A stretch of 64,000 nucleotides of DNA from an uncultured Planctomycetaceae bacterium (GTDB taxonomy: Bacteria > Planctomycetota > Planctomycetia > Pirellulales > Pirellulaceae). The notes under the pieces were generated by a model. It saw nothing but the letters and a program-made list of their open reading frames with translations. It was not told the DNA's origin and ran no database searches. The position numbers and the translations under genes are program-made. Location: the NCBI GenBank assembly GCA_937862885.1, contig CALMEE010000008.1, positions 1 through 64,000 on the forward strand, given 5' to 3'. Positions 9,832 through 19,465 of this stretch are shown one piece after another. Every line of letters starts with the position of its first letter. Positions within the stretch are counted from its first letter, which is position 1.

Positions 9832-10575
9832 TTATTGAATGTCTAGTCGGGACAAAACGAACGACATTTTGGGTCGCTTTGCATCGAAAAACAACCAATT
9901 TTTCGCCGTAATCGAAATGCGTTTTCGAACTTCCGGATGGAGCCGAAAAGAATTGTCGAGCAACTGCTCAATTCGCTGGGCCGAGGCCATCGCTTTTGAT
10001 AATGCGCCGGGGCTTGGGAGGTTTGCCCAAACGATAATTTCCAGTTCGAATTGAGAGTTTGATGCCTGCTGAACGGCGTCGGACAATAGTTGTAAAGCGT
10101 TCGGGCCCAATATCGGTTGCTCTGCAGCTCCAAGCTTCTCAAACGAGTCGAACACGATTTGTGCCTGAATTGGCGGAGCAGCATGAACTTCAAATTGATA
10201 CTGCATTTCGTTTAGGAATCGAGCGAAATTATCTCGCTCTCGACTCTTGACGACTTTCGTTGTGTCATCGTCATCCGGACCGCGGTTGCTCTTTCTTTCC
10301 GATGGGTCATTTTTCTGTATGGCGTAAATAGGTGCCTGATCCACTTTGGGGATTACAATATCCGATCGACTGCCAGGACGATTGCCGGCGACCCCAGTTC
10401 GCTTAAACGCGGTTACGAACGATCCCGTACCGGAATAGAGTTGCGCGCCGGTCTGATCTTTAGCCAACGAATTCAGTACGATGAAAAAGGCCAGTAGCGC
10501 GGTCATTGTGTCCCCAAAAGAGATGAGGTACGATTTGCTCGGCTTTTTGGGAGGTGCTTTTGCGGATCGACTCAT
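9832..10575 (-). CDS. MotB-like flagellar stator protein, second copy
   Basis: The 247-residue protein has one N-terminal membrane segment preceded by FGDTMTALLAFF; Asp22 fits the proton-carrying aspartate of MotB. The C-terminal 80 residues resemble a much degenerated OmpA/MotB peptidoglycan-binding domain and lack a clear binding motif. Its ATG overlaps the stop of the preceding motB-like gene by four bases (10572-10575), so the two are translationally coupled. With motA just upstream this forms a stator operon of one MotA and two MotB-like proteins. The paired subunits may form a mixed stator, or one copy may be regulatory. Confidence 0.8.
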   Translation of the reverse strand: MSRSAKAPPKKPSKSYLISFGDTMTALLAFFIVLNSLAKDQTGAQLYSGTGSFVTAFKRTGVAGNRPGSRSDIVIPKVDQAPIYAIQKNDPSERKSNRGPDDDDTTKVVKSRERDNFARFLNEMQYQFEVHAAPPIQAQIVFDSFEKLGAAEQPILGPNALQLLSDAVQQASNSQFELEIIVWANLPSPGALSKAMASAQRIEQLLDNSFRLHPEVRKRISITAKNWLFFDAKRPKMSFVLSRLDIQ

Positions 10576-11237
10576 GGCTGGTTTACCAAATGGTGCTTGA
10601 TTACGATCCGAAAACTGTCCCTGTCTAAAGAGGCATCTTTGATCAACGACATGCCGATTGAACCTGGACGAGTCCGTTCTTGATTGATCAAATGCATCAT
10701 GACGGCGGAGATTTTTGGTGTGTCATCTTGGTTGGAAAACTGGAAGGCGACCTGAAATGGCAAGTCTCGCAATTGTGCTGCCAGCATGCTCAACAATATC
10801 TTGCCTTGAGCGGTGATCTCTCCATTTGACGCAAAGACCCGATTGAACCGCACGTCAAAAAAGTGAGTCATCACTTCATTGTGCCTTTTCTCGTCCGGCT
10901 TTAATGCTTCCATCCCTTTCGAGAAGGCTTCTTTCGGAGGACTTTTTGTGATCGGAGGCATTTCAGCGCCACGCAACGCGATGCGAGAAGATGGCGGTCG
11001 AACTCTACTCACCCAGGTCTCTTTGGGTTGCCCTTGCAACTCGACACCGTGAATCCCTGTGGCACTGGTTGCTGAAGAAACACTAGTTTGCACTCGATCA
11101 AATTTCTCAGGCTCCATCGTCGAGAACGTCAACAACAGAATGAAAAAGGTCATCAGCAACGTGATCACGTCGCTGTACGTCATGAACCAAGGCGGGATGT
11201 CGTCTTTCTGAGGAGGAAAGATTATTTTCTTCGCCAT
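10572..11237 (-). CDS. motB: MotB-like flagellar stator protein, first copy
   Basis: The 221-residue protein carries the typical MotB N-terminus: a charged stretch, then FMTYSDVITLLMTFFILL with the conserved Asp23 at the start of the only membrane helix. It is expected to pair with MotA to form the ion channel that powers flagellar rotation. The periplasmic part is short and poorly conserved, without an obvious OmpA peptidoglycan-binding motif. It lies 123 bases downstream of motA and overlaps the second MotB-like gene by four bases. The assignment as stator rests on the membrane motif and the operon. Confidence 0.82.
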   Translation of the reverse strand: MAKKIIFPPQKDDIPPWFMTYSDVITLLMTFFILLLTFSTMEPEKFDRVQTSVSSATSATGIHGVELQGQPKETWVSRVRPPSSRIALRGAEMPPITKSPPKEAFSKGMEALKPDEKRHNEVMTHFFDVRFNRVFASNGEITAQGKILLSMLAAQLRDLPFQVAFQFSNQDDTPKISAVMMHLINQERTRPGSIGMSLIKDASLDRDSFRIVIKHHLVNQP

Positions 11238-11360
11238 ACTTAACTCGACTTGGTAGCTCTTATGGTCATGTTAGGTTAAGCGGAGATCAGTCGGCAGCTC
11301 AAACGAATTTGTCCGTTTATCATGTACTCTTTATCTTCATTGAGGCACGGCGCTTCGCGT

Positions 11361-12143
11361 TTACGCTTGCACTGGCTGCAATTTCTTACGACTCTTCGGT
11401 GCCAAATATGCAGCCATCTGGTCTTCGAGCGCACGAGGAGCAAGACCCTCAGCTAACCCAGTCAACCCGGATATCATCAATTCTCTGACCAAGACTTCTT
11501 CCTTACTGCGGCTTTCCAATTTTCCTGCTAACGGTATACACGCCACGTTTGCGATTACTGCACCGTATAACGTCGTTAGCAATGCCACGGCCATGCCGCT
11601 GCCGATTTGGCTTGGGTCGTCCAGCGAGCGTAGCATTTGCACTAGGCCAACCAGCGTACCAATCATGCCAAACGCCGGTGCAGCTGCTCCCATGGCATCG
11701 ACAATTTGTTTGCCTTTCATGTGACGAGATTCAATCGCCGACAATTCGGTTTCGAGAATGCCACGCAATTGCGTTTCACTAGCTCCGCTAATGACGTTTT
11801 CCAAGCCCCGCCGCATGAAATCATCGTTTATCTTTCCAAGTTCCTGTTCCAGAGCCAACATGCCATCTTTGCGAACGATCGTTGCCAAATCTTTGAATTG
11901 CTTGATAATTTCGGTGCTTAGTGGCATCTTAAAGAGAAAGCATTTCTTTATGACGCCGACAGTGGTCAGCACAGTGTGCATAGGAAAATTGATAAACAAC
12001 GCTGCAATCGATCCTCCTACAGTGATCATCAGCGATGGAACGTCTATGAACGACGCAAATCCTTCAGCGCCACCGCCAATTACAATTGCGACGGCAATCA
12101 AACCAAAACCAGCAAGAAGTCCAACTATTGTTGCGATGTCCAC
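11361..12143 (-). CDS. motA: Flagellar motor stator protein MotA
   Basis: The 260-residue protein fits MotA/PomA throughout: N-terminus MDIATIVGLLAGFGLI, an early helix with the GGSIAALFINFP region, a large cytoplasmic loop rich in charged residues, and the late pair of helices containing PAFGMIGTLVGLVQML and the GMAVALLTTLYG motif. It forms the stator ion channel with MotB and presses on the FliG rotor. The start is GTG at 12143, with a GAGG about 8 bases ahead. It is the first gene of the motA-motB-motB operon on the minus strand. Confidence 0.92.
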   Translation of the reverse strand: MDIATIVGLLAGFGLIAVAIVIGGGAEGFASFIDVPSLMITVGGSIAALFINFPMHTVLTTVGVIKKCFLFKMPLSTEIIKQFKDLATIVRKDGMLALEQELGKINDDFMRRGLENVISGASETQLRGILETELSAIESRHMKGKQIVDAMGAAAPAFGMIGTLVGLVQMLRSLDDPSQIGSGMAVALLTTLYGAVIANVACIPLAGKLESRSKEEVLVRELMISGLTGLAEGLAPRALEDQMAAYLAPKSRKKLQPVQA

Positions 12144-12700
12144 AAGGCCACCTCGAGATTTCCAATGTTACGGCGAAATTCAGACTCACCGCTGGCGAAA
12201 CGTCCGGATCGATGAGCGCTACACCAGCAATTTTAAAATGTAGGATTGTCTTACATTTGCCATCGCCTAATTTCTCCCGCAATACGCCAGCCATTGCGTC
12301 CAAAAGCCGAAAAGACATCAAAATCGCTACGATCTGCCCAGCACTACGTCTTCCACGAGCACCGTGCTAATTCACCAAGACGCCAATAAAGGTCGTTTGC
12401 TGTCAACAAATCGCTCTCTTTAAGAGAACGTGGTGTTTTCTTCGCATGACCGCTTTGCAGACTGCTTGTTCGCAAATGTTCAAGTGTCTAAATGTTTACT
12501 CCTGGTCTCGACTTCGCAACAAACCAAACGCCTTCACTGCAAAAATCTATAAAAATCTGCTACGCTGATAGGCAGATCTGTCTTGCCGAATCGTGTTTGA
12601 TCTGACAACAGACGCAACATCGCTTGTACCATTGTCGATTTCATCGATCGCATGACAATGAATTTGAACTCAGCATTTCTTGAAGGAGAGGTAGCTTAAT
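12144..12700. other. Divergent intergenic region between motA and the DJ-1 gene
   Basis: The 557 bases separate two divergently transcribed genes. A minus-strand frame (TTG at 12321) overlaps the motA start out of frame and reads protein-like for about 55 residues, but has no recognised family. I see no RNA gene. A good AAGGAGAGG ribosome binding site at the right end serves the gene starting at 12701. Confidence 0.4.
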
Positions 12701-13297
12701 ATGTCCAGACCTATTGCGATTTTTGTCGAGCAAATCTACGAAGATATGGAATTACAATATCCACGATTTCGTCTGCTGGAAGCTGGCTACCAGGTTTGTA
12801 TTGTCGGACCAGAAGCTGGCGAGACCTACAAAGGCAAACATGGTTATCCGCAAAAATCGGACATTGCAAGCGCAGATGTAAGCGCGAGCGATTTTGGCAT
12901 GATCATCATTCCCGGAGGGTTTGCGCCTGACTTCATGCGGCGAGATCATCACCTACTCCGCCTGGTGCAAGAGGCAGCAGACGAAAATATTCCAATGGCG
13001 GCGATTTGCCATGGAGTCTGGATGTTTTGCTCGACCCATGCATTGCAAGGCCGACGCTGTACTAGCTTTTATGCCATCGCGCATGACGTGGTCAACGCCG
13101 GTGCGATTTGGGTTGATGAAGAATGCGTCGTTGACGGTAATTTAATCACCAGCAGAACTCCGGCTGACCTGCCGGCATTCATGAAGTCAGTCATACAAAT
13201 GCTCGATACGGCGAAAGCTGAGGGGAGCCAAGGAAAGCCGGTCGCTCCACATTGGCTTCAGGAAACTTTGAATCAACCCACGGGAGCACGGGGATAA
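12701..13297 (+). CDS. DJ-1/PfpI family protein (type 1 glutamine amidotransferase-like)
   Basis: The 198-residue protein is a full-length DJ-1/PfpI/YhbO-like domain. The nucleophile elbow reads AAICHGVW, with Cys103 followed by His as in the family, and the upstream Glu region is present in MIIIPGGFAPD. Relatives act as glyoxalase III/deglycases or stress proteases; the exact activity cannot be told here. A strong AAGGAGAGG precedes the ATG by about 9 bases. No neighbour suggests a partner, so a general stress role is the most that can be inferred. Confidence 0.88.
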   Translation: MSRPIAIFVEQIYEDMELQYPRFRLLEAGYQVCIVGPEAGETYKGKHGYPQKSDIASADVSASDFGMIIIPGGFAPDFMRRDHHLLRLVQEAADENIPMAAICHGVWMFCSTHALQGRRCTSFYAIAHDVVNAGAIWVDEECVVDGNLITSRTPADLPAFMKSVIQMLDTAKAEGSQGKPVAPHWLQETLNQPTGARG

Positions 13298-13373
13298 TTG
13301 TTGGATATCAATCAAACGCACGCCAATCTGTGGGCTTGTTTCAAATAGCTTTTTTCACACCGGAAAATTTACT

Positions 13374-14705
13374 ATGAAATCATTTACTCTATTCTTGACT
13401 TTATCGCTATCCCTGAATTCGCTGTCCCTGATCTATGCCCAGACGGAACACCAAGATGGTTGGGTTCGATTTCGCGGTCCAAATGGAACTGGCGTTGCCA
13501 CTGAAACTATCGGAGTGCCACTGTCGTGGAATGGTTCTGCGCACATTCGTTGGAGGATTGAATTGCCAGGCTTGGGGTCTTCTTCTCCAATCGTCTTGGG
13601 AGATAAGGTTTTTGTTACAAGCTACACCGGGTACGGGATCGACAAGGCAAATCCTGGTGAGCCAAACCAATTGAAAAGGCACTTAATTTGCCTGAAATGC
13701 TCAGACGGTAGCGAGGTCTGGCGCGCGACGGTTGACGCAATTAATGAGGAAGATCCTTATCAAGGTTTCATACAGGAACATGGGTATGCCAGCAGTACAC
13801 CTGTCTCGGATGGTACATCTGTGTACGTATTCTTCGGCAAGGATGGCGTCTTTGCATTCGATTTGGAAGGGAATAAGCAATGGCAGACTTCGGTGGGAAC
13901 TCAATCGGATCCCGCGAAATGGGGTGGCGGCGCCAGCTGCATGTTGGTCGACGACGTTCTTGTCGTAAATGCAGGCAACGAAGGTCGAGCGATTCTCGGA
14001 TTATCTAAATCTGATGGCAAAGAGATTTGGCGTGTTGAAAGCGATGGTTTTGCGAATTCCTGGTCGACACCCTGCCTCGTCGAAGTCGCTGGACGAAAGG
14101 AGATCGTGATTAGCGTGCCCGATAAGATTATCGCCATCGATCCACTGACGGGTAATCAATTGTGGTGGGCGAAATCGCCGGTTTCGAACACAACTTGCCC
14201 CAGTCTCGCATTGGGCGACAATGTCGTCTTTGCGATGGGTGGCCGAGGCGGACAAGCAATTGCCGTGCGGTGCGGAGGAACGGGTGATGTTTCGGAATCG
14301 CACACTGTTTGGCAAGCAGCATTGCCTGCCGGAATTGGAACGCCACTTTTTGCCAATGGCCGCCTCTACTGGAATGCTCGTGGTATCGGTTATTGCGCCG
14401 ACGCCGAAACCGGAGAAATGATATACAAGGATCGACTGAAGCCGGGCGAAGACGAACCAACTCCTGAGGGCGGTCGCCGTAGTCCGGCAGGTGACTATGC
14501 GTCTCCCATCTCCGTGGATGGTCACTTGTTCTACACACTTCGAAATGGAATGGTCTATATCGTCCAGGCTGATACCGATACATTGAAGGTAGTGTCCAGC
14601 AACGCATTTGATGACGACGATAGTTTGTTCAATGCAACCCCGGCAGTTGGTAATGGTGAACTCTATTTCCGAAGCGAAAAGTTTTTGTACTGCATCGGCA
14701 AATGA
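13374..14705 (+). CDS. Secreted PQQ-like beta-propeller repeat protein
   Basis: The 443-residue protein has an N-terminal signal peptide (hydrophobic residues about 5-20, cleavage near Ala-Gln at 22-23). After it comes a family-typical opening, GWVRFRGPNGTGVA, and repeated blades with Gly-Glu-x-x-Trp or Gly-x-x-x-Trp sequences (SDGSEVWRA, LEGNKQWQT, SDGKEIWRV). These are PQQ/BamB-like propellers without evidence of a bound quinone. Proteins of this kind are very numerous in Planctomycetota and mostly lack assigned function. It is monocistronic and is followed by a 500-base gap. A second, unlinked propeller protein lies at 44365-45942. Confidence 0.85.
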   Translation: MKSFTLFLTLSLSLNSLSLIYAQTEHQDGWVRFRGPNGTGVATETIGVPLSWNGSAHIRWRIELPGLGSSSPIVLGDKVFVTSYTGYGIDKANPGEPNQLKRHLICLKCSDGSEVWRATVDAINEEDPYQGFIQEHGYASSTPVSDGTSVYVFFGKDGVFAFDLEGNKQWQTSVGTQSDPAKWGGGASCMLVDDVLVVNAGNEGRAILGLSKSDGKEIWRVESDGFANSWSTPCLVEVAGRKEIVISVPDKIIAIDPLTGNQLWWAKSPVSNTTCPSLALGDNVVFAMGGRGGQAIAVRCGGTGDVSESHTVWQAALPAGIGTPLFANGRLYWNARGIGYCADAETGEMIYKDRLKPGEDEPTPEGGRRSPAGDYASPISVDGHLFYTLRNGMVYIVQADTDTLKVVSSNAFDDDDSLFNATPAVGNGELYFRSEKFLYCIGK

Positions 14706-15202
14706 CCGAAGCAACATGCGTGCATGAATCGTTTCAGTCTCAATCGCAGACTGTTGTTAAGCCATTTTTCACGCGATCGGCAACGACAGTCCGTGAATAG
14801 ATGCGCAATCCCATTTTGTTCCACCAATCCTCGTCCAGTACGATTGGGCGTTGCCATCCGTGCTTGTTGAGGTCTTTTCGACATTCAAATTTCCCAAGGA
14901 TGTGGGTACATGTCCGCACGGTTCGAATGTTTGAGGTTAATGTACGATTTTTTTGTATGCCCCACATTTTGCGGCGAAGGCGTGAAACCTTGAACCCGAC
15001 CCTGATGTTCGGGAGTACAATTGGTTCCATAAATCGAGATCGGTTCAATCGACGGTCGTTTGGTGCGCAGCCTTATCGATTGAATCAAGTCGCGACACTG
15101 CACATTGTTGATCACGTTCATAGAATTATGACGTCCACTGCGCGCGTGGAACCAAAACGAGCGCGGCGAGTTCACGTACGTAATTAAACAGGAGCTAATC
15201 AA
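14706..15202. other. Intergenic region without recognisable content
   Basis: About 500 bases. Several overlapping frames on both strands lack ribosome binding sites and any family likeness. A GGTTCAATC near 15033 recalls a tRNA T-loop, but the flanks do not form a cloverleaf. An AGGAG about 8 bases before 15203 belongs to the next gene. Confidence 0.4.
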
Positions 15203-15865
15203 ATGATGACAAACTGGTTCAGTTTTAGTGTCATTGGAGTTGTCGGGCTGGTCGTTGTACTAAATTCTTTGCCCGCGCGTTCGTTGGTCAGCGGTGCGAA
15301 AAAATGTTCATCGGAAATGTGCAGCAACTTTGATGACGAACGCTTTGCACAACTTGAAGAGCGTGTGGACCGACTTGAAAATTTGCTGTTCAATGCCACA
15401 AAGTTGGCGGTCTTCGATGCAGAAAGGCGTCTGAGCGAGGCACACGACCGTTTAACCAAAAGTGAGCGATTGTTTTTGCAAGGATTTATCACGGAGGCAC
15501 AAATCTCCCAGGATCGTTTTGCCGCCGATCGTGCTTTCCGCGAACTTGAGTTGGCTAAAGCCTCTTGCGACGGTCGCTTAGTCGCTGGCCATATTGATTT
15601 GATGCAGGCCAAGCGCAACCTGGAATTGGCGCTGCAGCAACTCGAATTCAGCGAACGGATGAGACTACGAGGCTTCGTGACAAGCGATCAACTGGAAATC
15701 CAACGACGTCTGGTCGAATCGATGCGATTGGAACTCCAACATGCGCAAACGAAACTCGAAGCCGTGAACGAACTTCACAATTTGAGGAACGACGACAAGG
15801 ATGCAACTTCGCCACCTGAAACCCTAGACAAATCAACGGACAAGTCGGATGACAATGAACGCTGA
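15203..15865 (+). CDS. Secreted coiled-coil protein resembling an HlyD alpha-hairpin
   Basis: The 220-residue protein has an N-terminal signal or anchor segment (about residues 7-25) and is otherwise almost wholly coiled coil. Two units echo each other: one around residues 85-120 with RLFLQGFITEAQISQDR, and one around 150-185 with RMRLRGFVTSDQLEIQRR. This 'L..GF.(T/S)..Q(I/L)' pattern is the turn of the alpha-helical hairpin of HlyD/MacA-type periplasmic adaptors, yet no lipoyl or beta-barrel domain is present. It has the sequence AGGAG upstream of the ATG. Function is unknown; a structural or adaptor role in the periplasm is inferred. It precedes the DUF3754 gene by 120 bases. Confidence 0.7.
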   Translation: MMTNWFSFSVIGVVGLVVVLNSLPARSLVSGAKKCSSEMCSNFDDERFAQLEERVDRLENLLFNATKLAVFDAERRLSEAHDRLTKSERLFLQGFITEAQISQDRFAADRAFRELELAKASCDGRLVAGHIDLMQAKRNLELALQQLEFSERMRLRGFVTSDQLEIQRRLVESMRLELQHAQTKLEAVNELHNLRNDDKDATSPPETLDKSTDKSDDNER

Positions 15866-15985
15866 AGAAACTTAGCATGTTAGCCAACGGGAAGAAAGCA
15901 AAAGGATATTGCGGCAAATGAAACTTAACGTCACTCGTTGCGATTCAGCTGGCTGAATGTTGAGGTCATTCCGAAATACTTAGAC

Positions 15986-17182
15986 ATGGATCGAAATCTG
16001 ACTAATCGCATGGACCCGCTCGGCGAGAACTTTATTCCTCTGCGACACAGAGAATTGATCCATCGTCTCGTCGAGAAGTTCAGCCATTCTGACGTAATTG
16101 ATGAAAATCGCCTGTTGAGCCTGTACAATTCCTTGGTAAAAGTCTTTCAAATCGAGCACCTGTATCAGCTTCAACATATTGAAGATCTTTATAGCCCACT
16201 GGATCCCGATGAAGAACAGCAAGATGTTGAAGAATTGGATGTCGCAGCGCAGGAAACGGATTTGCTGTTTGCCCAGCTTTCACAAGTTCTGAAAGCTGCA
16301 CACTATGATCGCCTTGACCAGGAGGAGTTGAATCACGCCGTGACGCTCGGCTGGAATTGGGGAGTTCGGCTCAATCTCGATTTTACTATCTTCGAACGAC
16401 TCGAAGTCTATGCCAGAGGCTATCGCTTGGTCAAACGCAATCGCCGAAGACTGTTGAATCTATTTCGGCTCGAAGAGGTTGAGTTCCCCGAATTCCACCG
16501 TTTAGTCGTCGCGTTCAAGATTAGGCCACGTGCGCGAATGAACCCCCAAATGCAGGCAAATGCGGTCTACCTGAAAAGTTTTAAGAATATTCCGGAGAAC
16601 GAATTGGAAGTGCTGTTGCCCGGTTCGACGATCAAACTGAGTCTGATTGATCGAGGCAAAATCTTGCTCCCTTCATTGTCGGGAGCAGCTTTAGCCGCCT
16701 ACAAAGTGACCCGCGGAGCGATGATCGTTACGATTTTCACGCTTTCGGCGTTTTACAATTGGTTGTTGTTTGGTCTGATCGTCTCGTTTTATCTCTGTCG
16801 CGCACTCTTTAGCTATTTACGTACCAAGGACAAATATCAATTTGGATTAACTCGCAATTTGTACTTGAAGAACTTGGATAATAACATCGGCGTCGTCTAT
16901 CGACTATTTCGTGAGGCTGAGGAACAGGAAGTTTGTGAGACAATTTTGGTCTATTGCCTTTTACTCGACGCTGAGGATGGTTTGAACGCGGATGAATTAC
17001 ATGACCGAGCGACAGAAGTACTTTTCGAATTGACGGGGCAAACTCTTTCGTTCGACGTTAAAGATGCCACGAGAAAGTTATTGCGTTACGGACTTGCAGT
17101 GGAATGTGCCGACCATTCATGGAAGGTTGTCCCGCTTGATTCGGCTACCGAGAAGTTGATGCAGTTGTTCCCGACCCTGTAA
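15986..17182 (+). CDS. DUF3754 (TMEM143-like) membrane protein
   Basis: The protein of about 398 residues matches the DUF3754/TMEM143 family: N-terminal REFIPxRxxEL-like segment (NFIPLRHRELIHRLVE), the central FKNIPENELEVLLPG motif, then two adjacent membrane helices around residues 250-290 and a helical C-terminus. The family is found in bacteria and, as TMEM143, in mitochondria; its biochemical role is not established. I chose ATG 15986; an in-frame TTG at 15938 would add 16 residues. It probably shares transcription with the coiled-coil gene upstream. Confidence 0.78.
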   Translation: MDRNLTNRMDPLGENFIPLRHRELIHRLVEKFSHSDVIDENRLLSLYNSLVKVFQIEHLYQLQHIEDLYSPLDPDEEQQDVEELDVAAQETDLLFAQLSQVLKAAHYDRLDQEELNHAVTLGWNWGVRLNLDFTIFERLEVYARGYRLVKRNRRRLLNLFRLEEVEFPEFHRLVVAFKIRPRARMNPQMQANAVYLKSFKNIPENELEVLLPGSTIKLSLIDRGKILLPSLSGAALAAYKVTRGAMIVTIFTLSAFYNWLLFGLIVSFYLCRALFSYLRTKDKYQFGLTRNLYLKNLDNNIGVVYRLFREAEEQEVCETILVYCLLLDAEDGLNADELHDRATEVLFELTGQTLSFDVKDATRKLLRYGLAVECADHSWKVVPLDSATEKLMQLFPTL

Positions 17183-17499
17183 CCGCAAAGGTTAACTTGC
17201 ATCAGGATGCCAAGCGCTCTGTTGCCGCCCGATGGTTGTGTCTTAAATGGTCGAATGTACCGCTCGCCAAACATTCGCGGTCTCCGCTGCATCCCTCGTG
17301 CATTTTAGCCAGTCGATTTAGCCTTCGACATCGCCAGCGTCGCAGCACAAAGCCATGCAAGTTGCGCTCGGGACTGCATGCTGTTCAAGAATTCAGCTCT
17401 ACATTGCATTCAAATTGCGGGTATGGAAAACGAGATCCGGCAACGCAAGCGAGCGATTTGGGATAGGCCATTGGTTTACAACGGGATAGACTCACCATA
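17183..17499. other. Intergenic region, nothing recognised
   Basis: About 317 bases between the DUF3754 gene and the MFS gene, both on the plus strand. One frame runs through it without a convincing start or family. No terminator hairpin or RNA gene seen. Confidence 0.4.
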
Positions 17500-18855
17500 A
17501 TGACAAAACCTGACACACATATTGCTCCAATCGGTGCTTCCGCGCCCGTCGATCAAGGAGCGTTGCTTGAAGAACCAGCGCGACCGCAAATTTCGAAACC
17601 AACCGAGATGTCTCATGTCGACCGACTGAATTTTCGCCGGTTGATTATCCATCATATTGCGATTCGCACTGGTTGGATTTTTAAGACGGAAAGCGTTGTC
17701 ATTCCCGCAGTCTTGGATTTGATCGGTGGCTCGGCCTGGTTGCGTGGTTGGTTGCCGACGATGAGTCGTTTAGGGCAAAGTATTCCTCCGTTGTTTGTGG
17801 CGAACACTATTCGATGTGCCCCGCTTAAAAAGCGAATTCTTGCTGTCACAAGCATGTTAATGGGTTTCAGCATGCTCGGCATTTCACTCTTGTGGCTATT
17901 TAGTGGCGGCGTTGGTCAATGGCTCGCTTTGTCATTTCTATTTCTGTATACGTTTTTCTTTGCCTGCACCGGTACCAACCAAGTTGTCTTAGGAACATTG
18001 CAATCCAAGCTCGTGTACGTCAATCGACGCGGAAGATTGATGCTGTTTGCGAATGTGATGAGTACGATTGTTTCGTTGAGTGTCGCGTGGCTCTTACTCA
18101 GGCATTGGTTTAGTCCTGAATCGATTAACGTCGTGGCCATCTTTTTCGCGTCAGGTCTATTCTTCCTAGTTGGCGGGACAGTAGCACACTTGTTGATCGA
18201 ACCGGCTGACTCCAACGGCACAACGTCTGGAAATCGCGGCAATTTAATGCGGCAAGCTTGGACGACTGTGCGAAAGAACCGCCAATTCAGATTGTTGGCA
18301 ATCGTCACCAGTCTTTTTGGAATGACGTTGACTCTGTTTCCACACTATCAGGCATTGGCCTTACAGCGTCTAAACTTGGATTTGACTTACTTGATTCCCT
18401 GGTTGATCGCGCAGAACATCGGCGTTGGTGTGTTCAGTGTACCGGTAGGCAGTTTGGCGGATCGGCTCGGGAACTTATGGGCATTGCGAATTCTCATGTT
18501 GTTGGCCGCATCGATTCCTCTTTTGGCCTTGTTGGTTGCATCGCTGGGGCCCCAAGGGCAAAACTGGTTCACGCTCGTTTACCTGCTCCTTGGTCTGACA
18601 CCGATCACAATGCGAATCACCAATAATTACGCGTTAGAGTTAGCCGTACCAGAAGAACAACCCATCCATTTAAGCACCCTGGGCATTTTTCTGGCTGCTG
18701 GGCCGATTGTCGCCGGTCCACTGATTGGCATCCTGATCGATGTTTTTGGATTTGAACTCGCGTTCGGCAGTGTCGCGGTACTATTGTTGTTAGGTTTCGG
18801 ACTCACATTGTTCATGCTTGAGCCACGCTCGCTTGATATCGAAGCGAGTGCATAG
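17500..18855 (+). CDS. MFS transporter
   Basis: The 451-residue protein has a hydrophilic N-terminus of about 60 residues, then around twelve hydrophobic helices. The loop after helix 8 contains GSLADRLGN, the second copy of the MFS 'GxLaDRxGxR' signature. The start is ATG 17500. The long cytoplasmic N-terminus and the late PEEQPIHLSTLGIFLAAGPIVAGP region are typical of a poorly characterised bacterial MFS branch. Substrate cannot be inferred and no neighbouring enzyme suggests one. Confidence 0.85.
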   Translation: MTKPDTHIAPIGASAPVDQGALLEEPARPQISKPTEMSHVDRLNFRRLIIHHIAIRTGWIFKTESVVIPAVLDLIGGSAWLRGWLPTMSRLGQSIPPLFVANTIRCAPLKKRILAVTSMLMGFSMLGISLLWLFSGGVGQWLALSFLFLYTFFFACTGTNQVVLGTLQSKLVYVNRRGRLMLFANVMSTIVSLSVAWLLLRHWFSPESINVVAIFFASGLFFLVGGTVAHLLIEPADSNGTTSGNRGNLMRQAWTTVRKNRQFRLLAIVTSLFGMTLTLFPHYQALALQRLNLDLTYLIPWLIAQNIGVGVFSVPVGSLADRLGNLWALRILMLLAASIPLLALLVASLGPQGQNWFTLVYLLLGLTPITMRITNNYALELAVPEEQPIHLSTLGIFLAAGPIVAGPLIGILIDVFGFELAFGSVAVLLLLGFGLTLFMLEPRSLDIEASA

Positions 18856-18884
18856 GCAATCGACGTACTTGTAATAATTATCTT

Positions 18885-19295
18885 TCAAAAATGTTCCAAA
18901 ACCCAGGTGTACTCGACTCCCAGCAATTTCGACAAGTAATTCTCAACGTCACCCGCATCGATCAAGTCTTGCTGGTAATCTATTTGTCGCTTCTCGAGTT
19001 CCGCCTCAGCATTCTCAATCGAGTAACTTCTCCGAGTTTGCCCCATAAAATACATGAAGTCGGCATTTAGCAGCGCTTCTTCGATACTCGGAAAACGACC
19101 GAGAATGTGTCCCGGATTGTTGTTGAGGATTTGTTGCCGACAGTAGTTGGCGAGTGGTCCCAAACTCAGATTATGGGCCGTGACAACCGCCAACAGTTTC
19201 CATCGAGAATGCTCAGGCATCTTCAATTGCTGTTTCGCTACGCGGGCCATATTTAGATAGATCAACAGAGAATATTCACTATCCAACATCAGCAT
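18885..19295 (-). CDS. Conserved hypothetical protein, 136 residues
   Basis: I do not recognise this protein. It starts at ATG 19295 (a second Met follows two residues later) and has no signal peptide or membrane helix. Its sequence is helix-rich, with the stretch HNLSLGPLANYCRQQILNNN and a charged C-terminal region (ENAEAELEKRQIDYQQDLID) ending in aromatic residues. It lies tail-to-tail with the MFS gene, 29 bases apart, and head-to-head with the methyltransferase gene 170 bases away. Composition and start support a real gene of unknown function. Confidence 0.55.
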   Translation of the reverse strand: MLMLDSEYSLLIYLNMARVAKQQLKMPEHSRWKLLAVVTAHNLSLGPLANYCRQQILNNNPGHILGRFPSIEEALLNADFMYFMGQTRRSYSIENAEAELEKRQIDYQQDLIDAGDVENYLSKLLGVEYTWVLEHF

Positions 19296-19465
19296 TACAT
19301 CCGGATTCAGTCACTGTCTTGTGATTTCACACCTATCGAATAGCGGATCCATTCACGGTTTCACAGCTAGTATGAACATAACCATTACTTTAGAGATTTT
19401 CAACGAGGTCCGTAATGATTACTATTTGGTGATCGCGAATTGAGAACCGCCATTCAACTAGTCGA

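Noticed and set aside
12064-12321. Minus-strand frame beside motA that reads protein-like for about 55 residues
   Set aside because: TTG start without a ribosome binding site, overlaps the motA start out of frame, and matches no flagellar gene such as flbD.
14001-14717. 238-codon frame antisense to the propeller gene
   Set aside because: Mirror frame without start signal or domain.
15020-15060. tRNA-like T-loop sequence
   Set aside because: Flanking bases do not form the T-stem, acceptor stem or anticodon arm.
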